The notes beneath the pieces were generated by a model, which saw nothing but the letters and a program-made list of their open reading frames with translations, had not been told where the DNA came from and ran no database searches. Positions 53,408 through 62,845 of a DNA stretch of 64,000 nt are shown here, one piece after another. The stretch lies in the NCBI RefSeq assembly GCF_042657385.1, contig NZ_JBHSLA010000002.1, forward strand, positions 1-64,000, in the 5' to 3' direction. Within the stretch, counting starts at the first letter, position 1. Every line of letters starts with the position of its first letter. The position numbers and the translations under genes are program-made. This stretch comes from Algorimicrobium hallyeonense (GTDB lineage: Bacteria > Bacteroidota > Bacteroidia > Flavobacteriales > Flavobacteriaceae).

Positions 53408-54395
53408 AATAACAAAAGATCTTAAAGATAATGTTGTAAAGTTTAACAAAGAATTATTTGTTGAAACCAGATCTGATTCTTTTGAATTACCAATAAATAG
53501 ACTTACAAAATTAAAGAATAATAGCAGTTTCAATTATAAAAAGTATGTTAAAAAAATAATTGATAATTATCAAGATATCTTAAATGCAGATCCTATAAAG
53601 ATGAAAGGTTTTATTGAAGAATTCAATAAAATACTAAAGCCGCATGAATTACAAGATAAAAGAAGTGTTACAGCAAAGTCTTTTCATGAAAAAGTTGTAT
53701 ACGCAATGCGGTATGAAGAATTACGATCTGAAGAGTTTCCGAAATATCTATTAAATTCGGATCTCAGAACTTGTGTGTATTGTAACTCTCAATCCACCCT
53801 TGTAGTTGAACCTGTTTATTATAATAAAAAGAAAAAAAAAGGTAAAAAAAAGCCAATTGCAAAATTACAGTTAGACCATTATTACCCTAAATCAAAGTAC
53901 CCTTTTTTAAGTACTACCTTCTTTAATTTATATCCAACCTGTGCTAATTGTAATTTGTCAAAAGGGAAAAAAGAGGCAAAATTTCAATTATATACCTTAG
54001 GAGATGATTTGGATGTTTTTCGTTTTTGGATAGACGATCAATCAATTCTTGATTATTGGCTAAACCTTGATTTAAAATCTTTAAAAATATACTTGGAGAC
54101 AGTAGATGGTGATATGGATTTAATTAAAAACCATAATGACTTATTTAATATTCAACAGATTTATGATGCACAAAAAGATATAGGAGAAGAGTTGGTCTGG
54201 AAACACAAGGCTTATCCAAATATATATAGGCATTTACTGAATAAATCATTTAATAAAATTTTTCCAGACCAATCAGTCATTGATAGGATGCTTATTGGTA
54301 ATTATAGCAAACCCGAAGAAACTTTTAAAAGACCTCTGGCAAAATACACTCAAGATATTGCTAGACAATTAAAAATAATTAGTGAAAATGAATAA
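53394..54395 (+). CDS. HNH endonuclease, Septu (PtuB)-like
   Basis: 333 residues. CVYCNSQ (about 127) with LDHYYPKSKYPFL (about 161) and CANCNLSKGKK (about 183) make a zinc-supported HNH site with the usual H-Y-x-P-K. It overlaps the ATPase gene by 14 bases, consistent with a PtuAB-type pair in which the ATPase controls the nuclease. The insert KKKKKGKKKP between the motif halves is unusual but probably a loop. Confidence 0.85.
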   Translation: MRKVKITKDLKDNVVKFNKELFVETRSDSFELPINRLTKLKNNSSFNYKKYVKKIIDNYQDILNADPIKMKGFIEEFNKILKPHELQDKRSVTAKSFHEKVVYAMRYEELRSEEFPKYLLNSDLRTCVYCNSQSTLVVEPVYYNKKKKKGKKKPIAKLQLDHYYPKSKYPFLSTTFFNLYPTCANCNLSKGKKEAKFQLYTLGDDLDVFRFWIDDQSILDYWLNLDLKSLKIYLETVDGDMDLIKNHNDLFNIQQIYDAQKDIGEELVWKHKAYPNIYRHLLNKSFNKIFPDQSVIDRMLIGNYSKPEETFKRPLAKYTQDIARQLKIISENE

Positions 54396-54891
54396 TCAAA
54401 GAAAACAACTATGCCTTAACTATTTAAAAGCAAGAAAAGCATTTTTAGAAGAAGCAAACAAAGATGACGTTTTACATGGAAATGATAATATTGTGGGTAG
54501 AATAGGTGAGGCTATTGCGCATTCGTTTTTGGAACAATTAGGAAAAAAACCTGAAGTGGTTAGAAATCAATCTAAAGCAGGATATGATATTATTTGTCTT
54601 TCTGATAACTCTAAAATTTCTGTAAAAATGATTACTTCCGAAAATAAATCGGGTAGTACGTCTCAGATTAAACATGAATGGCATGAGCTCATCGGTATAG
54701 AATTAGGTGAGGACTTAAAGGTTATTAAGTTAGGTCTAATTACTCGGAAAAACTTCGAGTTAGAATTAACTAAAAGAAACCAACGATTAGCACCTAATTT
54801 TAGCAGAGCCATGTTAAAAGAAACTGGTGTCTTCGCAAAAGCAGGTAAGATTTATATAGGAGAAGAATTAGCTAAATACAATTTATTATAA
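54382..54891 (+). CDS. PD-(D/E)XK-like protein of unknown function
   Basis: 169 residues (a second ATG lies two codons in). VGRIGEAIAHSFLEQL, then KAGYDIIC and KISVKMITSEN, give the E...D...x-V-K pattern of restriction-type nuclease folds. The HNH gene overlaps its start by 14 bases and mcrB begins at the last base of its stop. It could be a third subunit of the Septu-like pair or part of the McrBC system; the overlaps do not decide. Confidence 0.5.
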   Translation: MKMNNQRKQLCLNYLKARKAFLEEANKDDVLHGNDNIVGRIGEAIAHSFLEQLGKKPEVVRNQSKAGYDIICLSDNSKISVKMITSENKSGSTSQIKHEWHELIGIELGEDLKVIKLGLITRKNFELELTKRNQRLAPNFSRAMLKETGVFAKAGKIYIGEELAKYNLL

Positions 54892-57446
54892 TGTTATTTA
54901 ATCAAGTTACTAAAGATCATATACTTCAAGCCATAAAAGATTTTGAAGACAAAGGATTTCCAAATGAATTTGGCCCATCTTCAACTTACGATTTAGTTTA
55001 TGAGGGCAAAAAGTATCCACCAAAAGCCATTATGGCCTATGCTAATTATTACGCAGAAGGGAGGGAATTAGAAAACTATTTTAGTGGAGGTATTGGAACC
55101 GATTGTTTTAAAGCGATTGAGAAAAATGGTTTTGAGATTATTTTGAAGCCTGATAAGAATAAAAATTTGAAAAAAGAATTTATTAAATGGTTGCACGCAA
55201 ACACCAAGGATGGTAGCAATAGAGTTTCAAGTTACTCCAAAGCACTCGATTTATTAAATACGATTTTGGATTATAATCTTTATGAAACCGAAGACTTGAA
55301 ACATTTAAATTCTTTATATAAAGAGCTGAAACGAGAGCAACGAACTATAGGAGGGAAATATTATGTAGAAAAATCGCCTTCTTATGGAACGAATGGTTTT
55401 TATTCGGCAAGTGTTAAGAAGTATATTCAGTTTTTGGAACAAAGGTCAGAGGATTTATTTAGTAGCCCTACTGAAGCAATTTTGCAGAATTTAATTGAAC
55501 AATATAAATCAGCTTTAATAAATGATGACTGGCTGAATGATGAACTTTATAAATTTGAATGGGCAAATTGGCTCTTCAGTCATATAGATTTTGATAAACA
55601 ATCAAATGAAGAAATTCTCGAAAATTGTTTGGCTTCACAAAAAGAAAATTACACAGAATCTAAAGGTGTTCAGTTTATTAAGCAAGGCGCTCGAGAAAAA
55701 TTGAGTAAATATATTGGCATTGAAGATGTCCAGATATTTAGAGATTTTCATAGCGGAATGGAATTGGAAGAATTAGACTGTTCAAATAGAAATATGAGCT
55801 TTCCAATTCTATCTTGTTGGATGTCATCATTAATACCAGATTTTGTTTTTCCTGCAAGTAAAACTGCGTTTTCAGAATTAGCAAGAACATTGTTTAATGC
55901 TAGTTTATCAAATAGTAACATGGATTTTGTAATCGGTATGCAAGATCCGATGACAAAAATTTCTGAAGAGCTGCTTAAACAGCAGGATATTTTAAATATT
56001 TTAGTTAAAAAACTGAATAAAAAGGAATTAATACAACTAGATTTAAATTGGTTAACACAAGATTTTCTGTTGTTTTTGGATAGAAATCAAAATTTATTAA
56101 TTCCAAATCCTGAAAATAATTATCAGAAGACTATGATTTCAAAACAACCAACAAACAAAATCCTTTATGGTCCGCCTGGAACAGGTAAAACCTTCTTTTT
56201 GAAAGATCAATTATTTGAAAAATATATTTCAAAGGAAACGTCTATTACTAAAGCGCAGCATTTTGAAACCGTTGTTAGTGATTGCTCATGGTGGCAAGTT
56301 ATAGCAGTAGCCTTATTAGATTTAAAAAAAGCCAAAGTATCCGAGATTTTTAAACATGAGTGGGTACAGAAAAAAGCTAGTTTATCTAACTCTAAAACAA
56401 TAAGACCAACGCTATGGGGACAGTTACAAAGTCATACCGTTAATGAATGTCAGTTTGTAAATGTTACGAGTAGACAGCAACCCTTGATTTTTAATAAAAC
56501 GGAAGACTCTTATTGGGAGATTTTAGAAGATGAGGTAAATGAATTAGTTCCAGAATTATTTGACTTAAGAAATTCGGTTCATAATTATAATCCTGATCCA
56601 GATAAGATTATTAAGCATTATGACTTTGTAACCTTTCATCAATCCTTCGCTTATGAGGATTTTATTGAAGGTATTAAGCCAATCATACCACAGTTAGATA
56701 CCGAAATAGAGGAGTCTAAAGACTTAGGTTATAACATTGAAGACGGTGTATTTAAAAACCTATGTAGAAAAGCTGAAAATGATCCAGACAACCGATATGC
56801 CATTTTTATAGATGAAATTAATAGAGGTAATGTTTCCGCTATTTTTGGGGAGCTTATAACTTTAATAGAAATTGATAAACGCAAAGGTGCTAAAAATGAA
56901 ATGTTTATTAAACTTCCGTATTCTAAAAAGGAGTTTAGTGTACCTTCAAATCTGGATATCTATGGAACCATGAATACAGCAGATCGTTCGGTTGAAGCAT
57001 TAGACACCGCATTACGTAGACGATTTGAGTTTCAGGAAATGATGCCAGACTATACCGTTATTGAAGAAGAAACGGTAGAGGGTCTTGATTTACCTGAAGT
57101 ACTACAAACTATTAATCAGCGTATTGAATTATTAATAGATAGAGATCATACCATAGGACATTCCTATTTTGTAAATGTAAATACGACGCAAAAATTGGCA
57201 AACGCTTTTAATAATAAAATTGTGCCTTTATTGCAAGAGTATTTTTATGGTGACTACGGCAAAATTGGTTTGGTTTTAGGTAAAGGGTTTGTAGAAAAGT
57301 TAAAAAATGATAAAGTAGACTTTGCGAAATTTGATTATGATAATGCCAATGATTTTAAAATCCCGAGTTATAAACTGAATCAAGTGTATGCAGATACTGT
57401 TTTAGAGGCAATAGTAGAATTGTTGGGTGTAAAAGAAACAGATTAA
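54891..57446 (+). CDS. mcrB: McrB-like GTPase/AAA+ motor
   Basis: 851 residues. The N-terminal ~90 residues (LVYEGKKYPPKAIMAYANYYAEG, YFSGGIGTD, KNGFEI) resemble the N-terminal head domain of ScoMcrA-like enzymes. A helical middle follows, then the McrB AAA+ module: Walker A YGPPGTGKT (about 424), Walker B FIDEINRGN (about 639), the McrB signature MNTADRS (about 693) and an arginine finger in LRRRFEF. With McrC it would cut modified or otherwise tagged DNA. mcrC begins 7 bases later. Confidence 0.9.
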   Translation: MLFNQVTKDHILQAIKDFEDKGFPNEFGPSSTYDLVYEGKKYPPKAIMAYANYYAEGRELENYFSGGIGTDCFKAIEKNGFEIILKPDKNKNLKKEFIKWLHANTKDGSNRVSSYSKALDLLNTILDYNLYETEDLKHLNSLYKELKREQRTIGGKYYVEKSPSYGTNGFYSASVKKYIQFLEQRSEDLFSSPTEAILQNLIEQYKSALINDDWLNDELYKFEWANWLFSHIDFDKQSNEEILENCLASQKENYTESKGVQFIKQGAREKLSKYIGIEDVQIFRDFHSGMELEELDCSNRNMSFPILSCWMSSLIPDFVFPASKTAFSELARTLFNASLSNSNMDFVIGMQDPMTKISEELLKQQDILNILVKKLNKKELIQLDLNWLTQDFLLFLDRNQNLLIPNPENNYQKTMISKQPTNKILYGPPGTGKTFFLKDQLFEKYISKETSITKAQHFETVVSDCSWWQVIAVALLDLKKAKVSEIFKHEWVQKKASLSNSKTIRPTLWGQLQSHTVNECQFVNVTSRQQPLIFNKTEDSYWEILEDEVNELVPELFDLRNSVHNYNPDPDKIIKHYDFVTFHQSFAYEDFIEGIKPIIPQLDTEIEESKDLGYNIEDGVFKNLCRKAENDPDNRYAIFIDEINRGNVSAIFGELITLIEIDKRKGAKNEMFIKLPYSKKEFSVPSNLDIYGTMNTADRSVEALDTALRRRFEFQEMMPDYTVIEEETVEGLDLPEVLQTINQRIELLIDRDHTIGHSYFVNVNTTQKLANAFNNKIVPLLQEYFYGDYGKIGLVLGKGFVEKLKNDKVDFAKFDYDNANDFKIPSYKLNQVYADTVLEAIVELLGVKETD

Positions 57447-57453
57447 GATATAA

Positions 57454-58701
57454 TTGACTAAACATAATAACATATCAGTTTTTGAGCATCAACGTTTATA
57501 TGTTGGTCAACAAGGCTTTAAACAAAGCCATTTAGATGCGTTTTTAAAATTAAACGAGTATCATGATGGTAATTTTTTTGAACCTATTGCTAAAGGCATA
57601 AAATTCAATCAATATGTTGGTGTTATTCAGGTTGACGGTTTAAATATTCAAATTAATCCAAAAGCAGACAAGGATGATGATGATGATAAATGGAAGAATG
57701 TTTTATTAAAAATGCTGCTTGCATGTGGTAAGCTTAAAGCTGAATCAGCAGGTTCCGCGAACGTCAAAAGAAAACACTTAAATCTGTTAGAGGTTTATTT
57801 TGAAATCTATCTATTAGAAGTTGAAGGTTTAATTAGAAAAGGGTTAATCAAAAAATACAGAAAGCAAACTCACAATACAAAAGCTTTAAAAGGAAAGTTA
57901 GAATTTGCTGGGCACATTAGAAATAATGTGGTCCACAAGGAACGTTTCTATACCACGCATCAAGTATATGATAGCAATCACTTTTTGCATCAAGTACTGC
58001 AAAAGGCTTTAACAATAGTAAGTCAGTTTACTTCGGGATCAAGATTGCAAGATCTAACGAATAGAGTATTATTAAACTTTCCAGAAGTAGATAATAAAAC
58101 AATTACAGCTCAACAGTTAAATACCATTCAACTTAATAGAAAATCTAAAGGTTATAATTCAGCTCTCGAATTAGCAAGACTCATTATTTTAAATTATTCA
58201 CCAGACATTTCCAGTGGAAAAGAAAAGATGTTATCTCTACTGTTTGATATGAATGACTTATGGGAAACATATATTTTAAAACAACTTCAAAATGCATGCT
58301 ATGGAACGGATATTACTGTTACAGGGCAAGAATCTAAATCATTTTGGGGCAATAATTTTTTACGTCCAGATATTGTATTGAGAAAAGGAGGTGAAACGTA
58401 CATTATTGATACCAAATGGAAGCGACCTCAAAAAAGTTCAGCATCCGTAAGTGATTTACGCCAAATGTATACGTATTGCCGATTTTGGGATGCAAAAAAA
58501 GCTATGTTACTTTACCCAGGAGAAGACAAAGAAAATATATTTAGATCCTATAAGACGGATGATTATTCTAAAGACCATGAGGATAATCACAACTTAATTG
58601 ATCATCAGTGTAAAATGGGTTTTGTTTCGGTTTTGGATGAGAGCAATGATGATTTAGATTTAAAAATAGGGGAGAAGATATTGAAGTTGTTGTTTCAATA
58701 G
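57454..58701 (+). CDS. mcrC: McrC-like nuclease subunit
   Basis: 415 residues from a TTG start at 57454, 7 bases after mcrB; no ATG fits the family N-terminus (ISVFEHQRLYVG). The C-terminal nuclease domain has LRPDIVLRKGGETYIIDTKWKRP (about 302-324), a complete D...D-x-K PD-(D/E)XK site, followed by QMYTYCRFW. It activates McrB hydrolysis and cuts DNA. Last gene of the defence operon. Confidence 0.9.
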   Translation: MTKHNNISVFEHQRLYVGQQGFKQSHLDAFLKLNEYHDGNFFEPIAKGIKFNQYVGVIQVDGLNIQINPKADKDDDDDKWKNVLLKMLLACGKLKAESAGSANVKRKHLNLLEVYFEIYLLEVEGLIRKGLIKKYRKQTHNTKALKGKLEFAGHIRNNVVHKERFYTTHQVYDSNHFLHQVLQKALTIVSQFTSGSRLQDLTNRVLLNFPEVDNKTITAQQLNTIQLNRKSKGYNSALELARLIILNYSPDISSGKEKMLSLLFDMNDLWETYILKQLQNACYGTDITVTGQESKSFWGNNFLRPDIVLRKGGETYIIDTKWKRPQKSSASVSDLRQMYTYCRFWDAKKAMLLYPGEDKENIFRSYKTDDYSKDHEDNHNLIDHQCKMGFVSVLDESNDDLDLKIGEKILKLLFQ

Positions 58702-58710
58702 TTAAAATAA

Positions 58711-58736
58711 AGGGCAGAAAAACTAATAACTGCCCT
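58711..58736. terminator. Bidirectional terminator
   Basis: AGGGCAG / CTGCCCT stem between the convergent mcrC and lipoprotein genes. A T-rich run follows on the minus-strand side. Confidence 0.6.
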
Positions 58737-58744
58737 AATTGCTA

Positions 58745-59098
58745 TTAATTAAATTCAATGATTTCAGCAGATATAGTGACACTGATTCGTTTTTTAGTCT
58801 CTATAATATCGACAGATACATTTACAAGTGCTCTACTTCCTATAAATTCTACACCAGCTGCCTTCGCGTTGGCTAGCATATTTGCTTTAGCTTGAGAAAT
58901 AATTCCTTCTTTGTTCGTAATATTTCCAGTAGTTATTTTTTCAGTTGCAATACCTTTAAAACTCCCTAAAACAGTAAAATTTGCGCTTGACAAAATAGTT
59001 TGGGTTTGGTTTATTTGATTAAAACCTCCATGGTGAAGACTTGATCTACATGATGCAAACAAACTAACAACAGCTAAACCTAAAATAATTTTTTTCAT
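58745..59098 (-). CDS. Small lipoprotein (DUF6567-like)
   Basis: 117 residues. Lipoprotein signal MKKIILGLAVVSLFASCRSS with the lipobox cysteine. SANFTVLGSFKGIATEKI, AKANMLANAKAAG and SVTISAEIIEF fit the DUF6567 family of Bacteroidota envelope lipoproteins (from memory). Function unknown. Apparently monocistronic. Confidence 0.65.
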   Translation of the reverse strand: MKKIILGLAVVSLFASCRSSLHHGGFNQINQTQTILSSANFTVLGSFKGIATEKITTGNITNKEGIISQAKANMLANAKAAGVEFIGSRALVNVSVDIIETKKRISVTISAEIIEFN

Positions 59099-59486
59099 TT
59101 AATAATATTTGAATTTTCACCTACTTCAATTTTATGGTCTCATTCGGCTTATTCCGACCTTAAGTACCTACTAAAAGTTGAAATTTTACTTTGTATAATC
59201 CGATACAAAATAATTTGAAATATTTATTTCTTTAAGAGATTAAGGCTAGAAAAATGATTCGGTTTTAGTCGGTGAGTAAATTTAAAGTCAATTATTTGAA
59301 AAACTATACGGTTACCCGTAAATAGAAAAAAGATTGCATGATTCGTAGTTTGAATAAGCTACTAAAACAGGCTTTTGCAATTGCTAAATCAGAACTAATA
59401 TATGAGGTTACTTACAGGAGTAATTTGGTGAAAAGTTAGTTTAATTTTACTTATTTTTTACCACAGTCCTTTGTTGTGCATAGTTA
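59099..59486. other. Intergenic region holding an IS110 remnant
   Basis: No intact gene. The first part probably holds the lipoprotein promoter. The second part contains the decayed transposase end at 59338-59439 and the presumed end of the insertion sequence up to about 59472. Confidence 0.5.
59338..59439 (+). pseudogene. IS110-family transposase C-terminal remnant (decayed)
   Basis: The frame IRSLNKLLKQAFAIAKSELIYE...SNLVKS shares NKLLKQAFAIAKS with the fragment at 1-95 but then diverges, and only about 33 codons remain. The sequence after the stop (CAGTCCTTTGTTG) matches that after the other copy (CAGTTCTTTGTTG). Both ends therefore stop at the same point relative to a GTTG, next to a cassette-type gene end. 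Confidence 0.7.
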
Positions 59487-60287
59487 TTAGTTCGATGTTG
59501 TTGTTTCTGTTCCAGTTTCAAAATCATAAGTTATTGACGCACTATTCGGAATATTTTCCCAAGTATTCATAATTTCATTTTGGTCTGAAACTTTCGTTAG
59601 TTTTACTATTTAACCTCCAACATTACTGCTCACGGCAGTTGCTCGCACGCCGACAACTTTAAATTCTTTTACAATTTTTGAGTCAGAAATAAAATCGTCC
59701 GTATTTGCTGTTAAACCAGAATATGTTTCTGTCATTTCAACAACTTGGTCGTCTCCATCTGTCGTTATAAATGTCGCTTGAAATTCATAAGGCTCGTTTG
59801 GTCCCAAAGCAGTAATATCAACCGTAAATTCAAGGTTGTAATCTTGAAATTGAGTTAAGTCAACTGTGGCTTTTGGATTTTTACTGAATGTTTCTATTAA
59901 AGTTCCCTCTCCAGTTATTTCAGTTCTCCATTTTAAAGTCGATTCGTTCAGTTTAAAGATTTCTAAAACATAGTTTTCTAATCCAGCGTCTGAATTATCC
60001 CAATCGATTGTTAATGTAGTTCCATTTTCTGTTCATTCTCCAAACTCTGAAATATCTTCGCCACTATTTCCAAAACCTTGATGAACAAATTCTACGCGAT
60101 TGTCAGTTGTGAATTTTAAAATACTGTTATTTGGAATTCTTGTGTTATTTTCATTAAAAGTACTTGAAATTCCATACCAAGTTCCGAATAAGTCGCTATT
60201 GTTACCGTTACTATTTTCATCATCAGATGAACAAGATAAAATTGTAATTCCTAAAATAATTGTAAGTAATAAATTCAGTTTTTTCAT
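59487..60287 (-). pseudogene. Secreted lipoprotein with two in-frame stops
   Basis: A single frame of 267 codons is broken by TGA at 60033-60035, where a tryptophan codon (GEWTENG) would be one base away, and by TAA at 59610-59612. It begins with a lipoprotein signal (MKKLNLLLTIILGITILSCSSD) followed by a lipocalin-like LFGTWYG start. It continues as a beta-rich domain (TTLTIDWDNSDAGLENYVLEI) and ends ETTTSN before TAA at 59487. The coding-like sequence beyond each stop shows it was recently intact. The start lies 30 bases after an ACC-GTT junction like those of the cassettes. Confidence 0.75.
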
Positions 60288-60335
60288 TTTGTAAAGTTTG
60301 GTTTTTAATTGTGGGTAAACGGTCTTGTGTGTGTC

Positions 60336-60863
60336 TTATGCGTTGGCATTATTCGGTTCAAATTTTATCAATTCACGTGCAAAATCAATAAATAATTTAT
60401 ATGCTTTTGTAAATGAATAGTTATCATCTGAATGTTTAACAGCTATATTCCTTTTTACCATAGTAGAACCAACTAACCTTTTGATACTATCTGCATCATT
60501 TAATTGCTTGTTTGATTTCACAATATCTGTCCAAGAGCTGTTTTTAATGTAATCGACTATTTCCTCAATGTGAAAGTCCGAAAACCCTAATTCATCCATA
60601 AAATTCTTTCCATCTTTGTCTAGTTCGTAGCAGAAGATTGAGAAAAATATGCTTATATCACGAGAAGTGTTTTCATTTGTTTCTTCTGAAGTTAGATAAT
60701 AAAACTCTTGTGTGTTCTTTAATTCAAAACCAAACGACTTATCAAAAAACTCAGCATAGAAATCTTGATTCTCCTTTACTATATCAAAGTAAGATTCGTC
60801 AATGGTTATAAATCTTCCATCCATTAAAGATGTAACTATTTGTTTATGTTTATTCGGATACAT
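60336..60863 (-). CDS. MksE/JetB-like subunit of a Wadjet-type SMC system
   Basis: 175 residues. The tandem winged-helix look (GRFITIDESYFDIVKENQDFYAEFF; SIFFSIFCYELDKDGKN; SFTKAYKLFIDFARELI) and position fit the KITE subunit MksE/JetB. It overlaps the upstream kleisin-like gene by 14 bases. It is last in the operon, whereas JetB usually follows JetA and precedes the SMC gene. Confidence 0.65.
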   Translation of the reverse strand: MYPNKHKQIVTSLMDGRFITIDESYFDIVKENQDFYAEFFDKSFGFELKNTQEFYYLTSEETNENTSRDISIFFSIFCYELDKDGKNFMDELGFSDFHIEEIVDYIKNSSWTDIVKSNKQLNDADSIKRLVGSTMVKRNIAVKHSDDNYSFTKAYKLFIDFARELIKFEPNNANA

Positions 60864-62058
60864 TTTCTTTTTTAGTGATTTTTAGTTTTGGCATTATTAG
60901 CTCTCCTTGTTCTGTTTTAAAAGAAATATTTCGATTCTCTTTGTCCTGCTGTACATCATAGTCCTCTTCAAAGATTAAACTGGTAACCATAAAGTAATTG
61001 TCAAAATCAAAGTTTTTGTTTTCGTTTTCAAGTGATGTTTTGCACCAAGTAAAAAAATCGTCAACGGGAAGTTTTGAGTTTAATTGAGATTTGTATTCAC
61101 TTTTGTTGAAAATCCATTGTTCTACAACATCAGTTTCTTCTTCAATAAATACGTCTTCTTCATTTTTAAATTGGTCAAAATACTCTTTTGTGTTTTCGTA
61201 AATAAACGGATTATACAGATTATCTCTTGTTGTATTGAAAAGCTCTGGTGGTTTAATTCCTTTATAACAATTCCCATTTGTTAAGTATAAATGAAAACCT
61301 TGTAAATATTCGCTTTCTGTTCTAATTCTATCTATAAGAGGTAAAAGTTCATTTGTTAATATATTAGATTGTTTAGAGATATCTTTCTCTATTTGCCTCA
61401 ACAAATTATAAAGTTTTTCGAACTGTCTTCTTATACTTTCGTCTGTGTAATCAAAACGTTTGTTATTTGAAAATTGAGAGATACTCAACAGTTCATTATA
61501 TATTGATTGAGAATGGTTAACATCTAAAATATTATTTAATGGAATAATATAATTATCAATTAAATATCTCGCTTTTTGGACTTTCTCTTGATATTCTATT
61601 TTTCGAGTATTTGCTTTTAGTTCTCTACTTTCATTTAAAAGGCTTATTGTATTATTTGTTACTGCATTCTTAAATTGATTTATTTCCTTGGAAAGGGCCT
61701 CTATCCTAGCCAAAAGAAGGTTTTTATCATTACTTTCTTTTTTGATTTCAAGAAATAAGGTTCTAATAGATTGACCAAATTTTTCAATCTCTTCTGGAAG
61801 TAATGGTTTGAATTGTTGAAGAACAAATTCAAATAAAACGAAATAAGGTTCATTAATTATATAATCGTCATTTTGTTCAACAAGTAATTTGTGTTCAAAA
61901 AGCTGATTTTCAATATCACTTCCAAATTCATTAATTGCTTCAGAAACTTGACTTTTTAAAATAATTTCATTCTTAACTTGTATGTCAAAGAGTTGCCTTA
62001 GCAAGTCAAAATGAGTTGCCAAAAATTGCAATATGGATTTTGGTTCTGACTTAAACAT
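60850..62058 (-). CDS. MksF/JetA-like kleisin subunit
   Basis: 402 residues. An N-terminal winged-helix region (ILQFLATHFDLLRQLFDIQ) is followed by a long coiled coil (about 100-260) and a C-terminal domain. This is the MukF/MksF kleisin plan that links SMC heads. It overlaps the Toprim gene by 8 bases and the MksE-like gene by 14. No enzymatic motif, as expected. Confidence 0.65.
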   Translation of the reverse strand: MFKSEPKSILQFLATHFDLLRQLFDIQVKNEIILKSQVSEAINEFGSDIENQLFEHKLLVEQNDDYIINEPYFVLFEFVLQQFKPLLPEEIEKFGQSIRTLFLEIKKESNDKNLLLARIEALSKEINQFKNAVTNNTISLLNESRELKANTRKIEYQEKVQKARYLIDNYIIPLNNILDVNHSQSIYNELLSISQFSNNKRFDYTDESIRRQFEKLYNLLRQIEKDISKQSNILTNELLPLIDRIRTESEYLQGFHLYLTNGNCYKGIKPPELFNTTRDNLYNPFIYENTKEYFDQFKNEEDVFIEEETDVVEQWIFNKSEYKSQLNSKLPVDDFFTWCKTSLENENKNFDFDNYFMVTSLIFEEDYDVQQDKENRNISFKTEQGELIMPKLKITKKENVSE

Positions 62059-62845
62059 TGATTAGTATTTCTTGTTCTAAAAATCTATTTGTTCGAGCAA
62101 CTTGTTCTCTAATTTGAATAACGATTGAATCTTTTGAGTTTTTTACTGGAATGCTCATTTTTGCTTTGTTCCCTTTTAATGACGCAGAATGTTTGTCAAA
62201 AAGTTCATTGTAATTGGATGGTAAATACAATTCAGCATTAGTAAAAACCTCTTTTATTCGTAAATATTCATCAAGTCCATTGAAGTCAAAGTCGACAAAA
62301 ACTAAAACTTCCTTAGCTCTAATCATTGAAATCGATTCTTTTCCTATTCTACCATATTTATGTAGATACAAATACTTATTGCCTAATAGTTTTTCTGCAT
62401 TTAAAAAAGTTTCTAAATTTTCAACAAAACAGATTTTATCTGCAATAATTGAACGTGGAATTACAGAAAATAAACCAAAATCAAGAGTCTGCTTTTTAAT
62501 ATTTACACGTTGATTATTTATTTGAACAGGATTAAAACCTCTTAACAAGAAAATTGGGTTACTGTCAATTTTTGTTGCCTTTGAGTTTCTATATTTTTTA
62601 ATATTTCCTGATTTGCTTTTGCTAACGTTTTGTTCTGGAAAAGATGTTTTAAAAAATTTTTCAAATTCATTTTCTTTAGTAACTATAATTTTAAAACCTC
62701 TGCCTAGTTTTAATGATTCTAAAATTTCAGCACGAAGTAAGTTTTGAAAAATGTCAGATTTTAAAACGCTTTTAGGAATTGCCGATTTAGAAACCGATTT
62801 AGTTTCAAATAATAGTTTATATGTATTGAAGTCAACTTCTCTCAT
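62051..62845 (-). CDS. JetD/MksG-like Toprim nuclease subunit
   Basis: 264 residues. The C-terminal half has the Toprim elements: the acidic KICFVENLETFLNAE (glutamate about 142) and VLVFVDFDFNGLDEYLRI (DxD about 185), the site that cuts closed circular plasmid DNA in Wadjet systems. The N-terminal winged-helix part is basic. It overlaps the SMC gene stop by one base, so translation is coupled. Confidence 0.75.
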   Translation of the reverse strand: MREVDFNTYKLLFETKSVSKSAIPKSVLKSDIFQNLLRAEILESLKLGRGFKIIVTKENEFEKFFKTSFPEQNVSKSKSGNIKKYRNSKATKIDSNPIFLLRGFNPVQINNQRVNIKKQTLDFGLFSVIPRSIIADKICFVENLETFLNAEKLLGNKYLYLHKYGRIGKESISMIRAKEVLVFVDFDFNGLDEYLRIKEVFTNAELYLPSNYNELFDKHSASLKGNKAKMSIPVKNSKDSIVIQIREQVARTNRFLEQEILINV

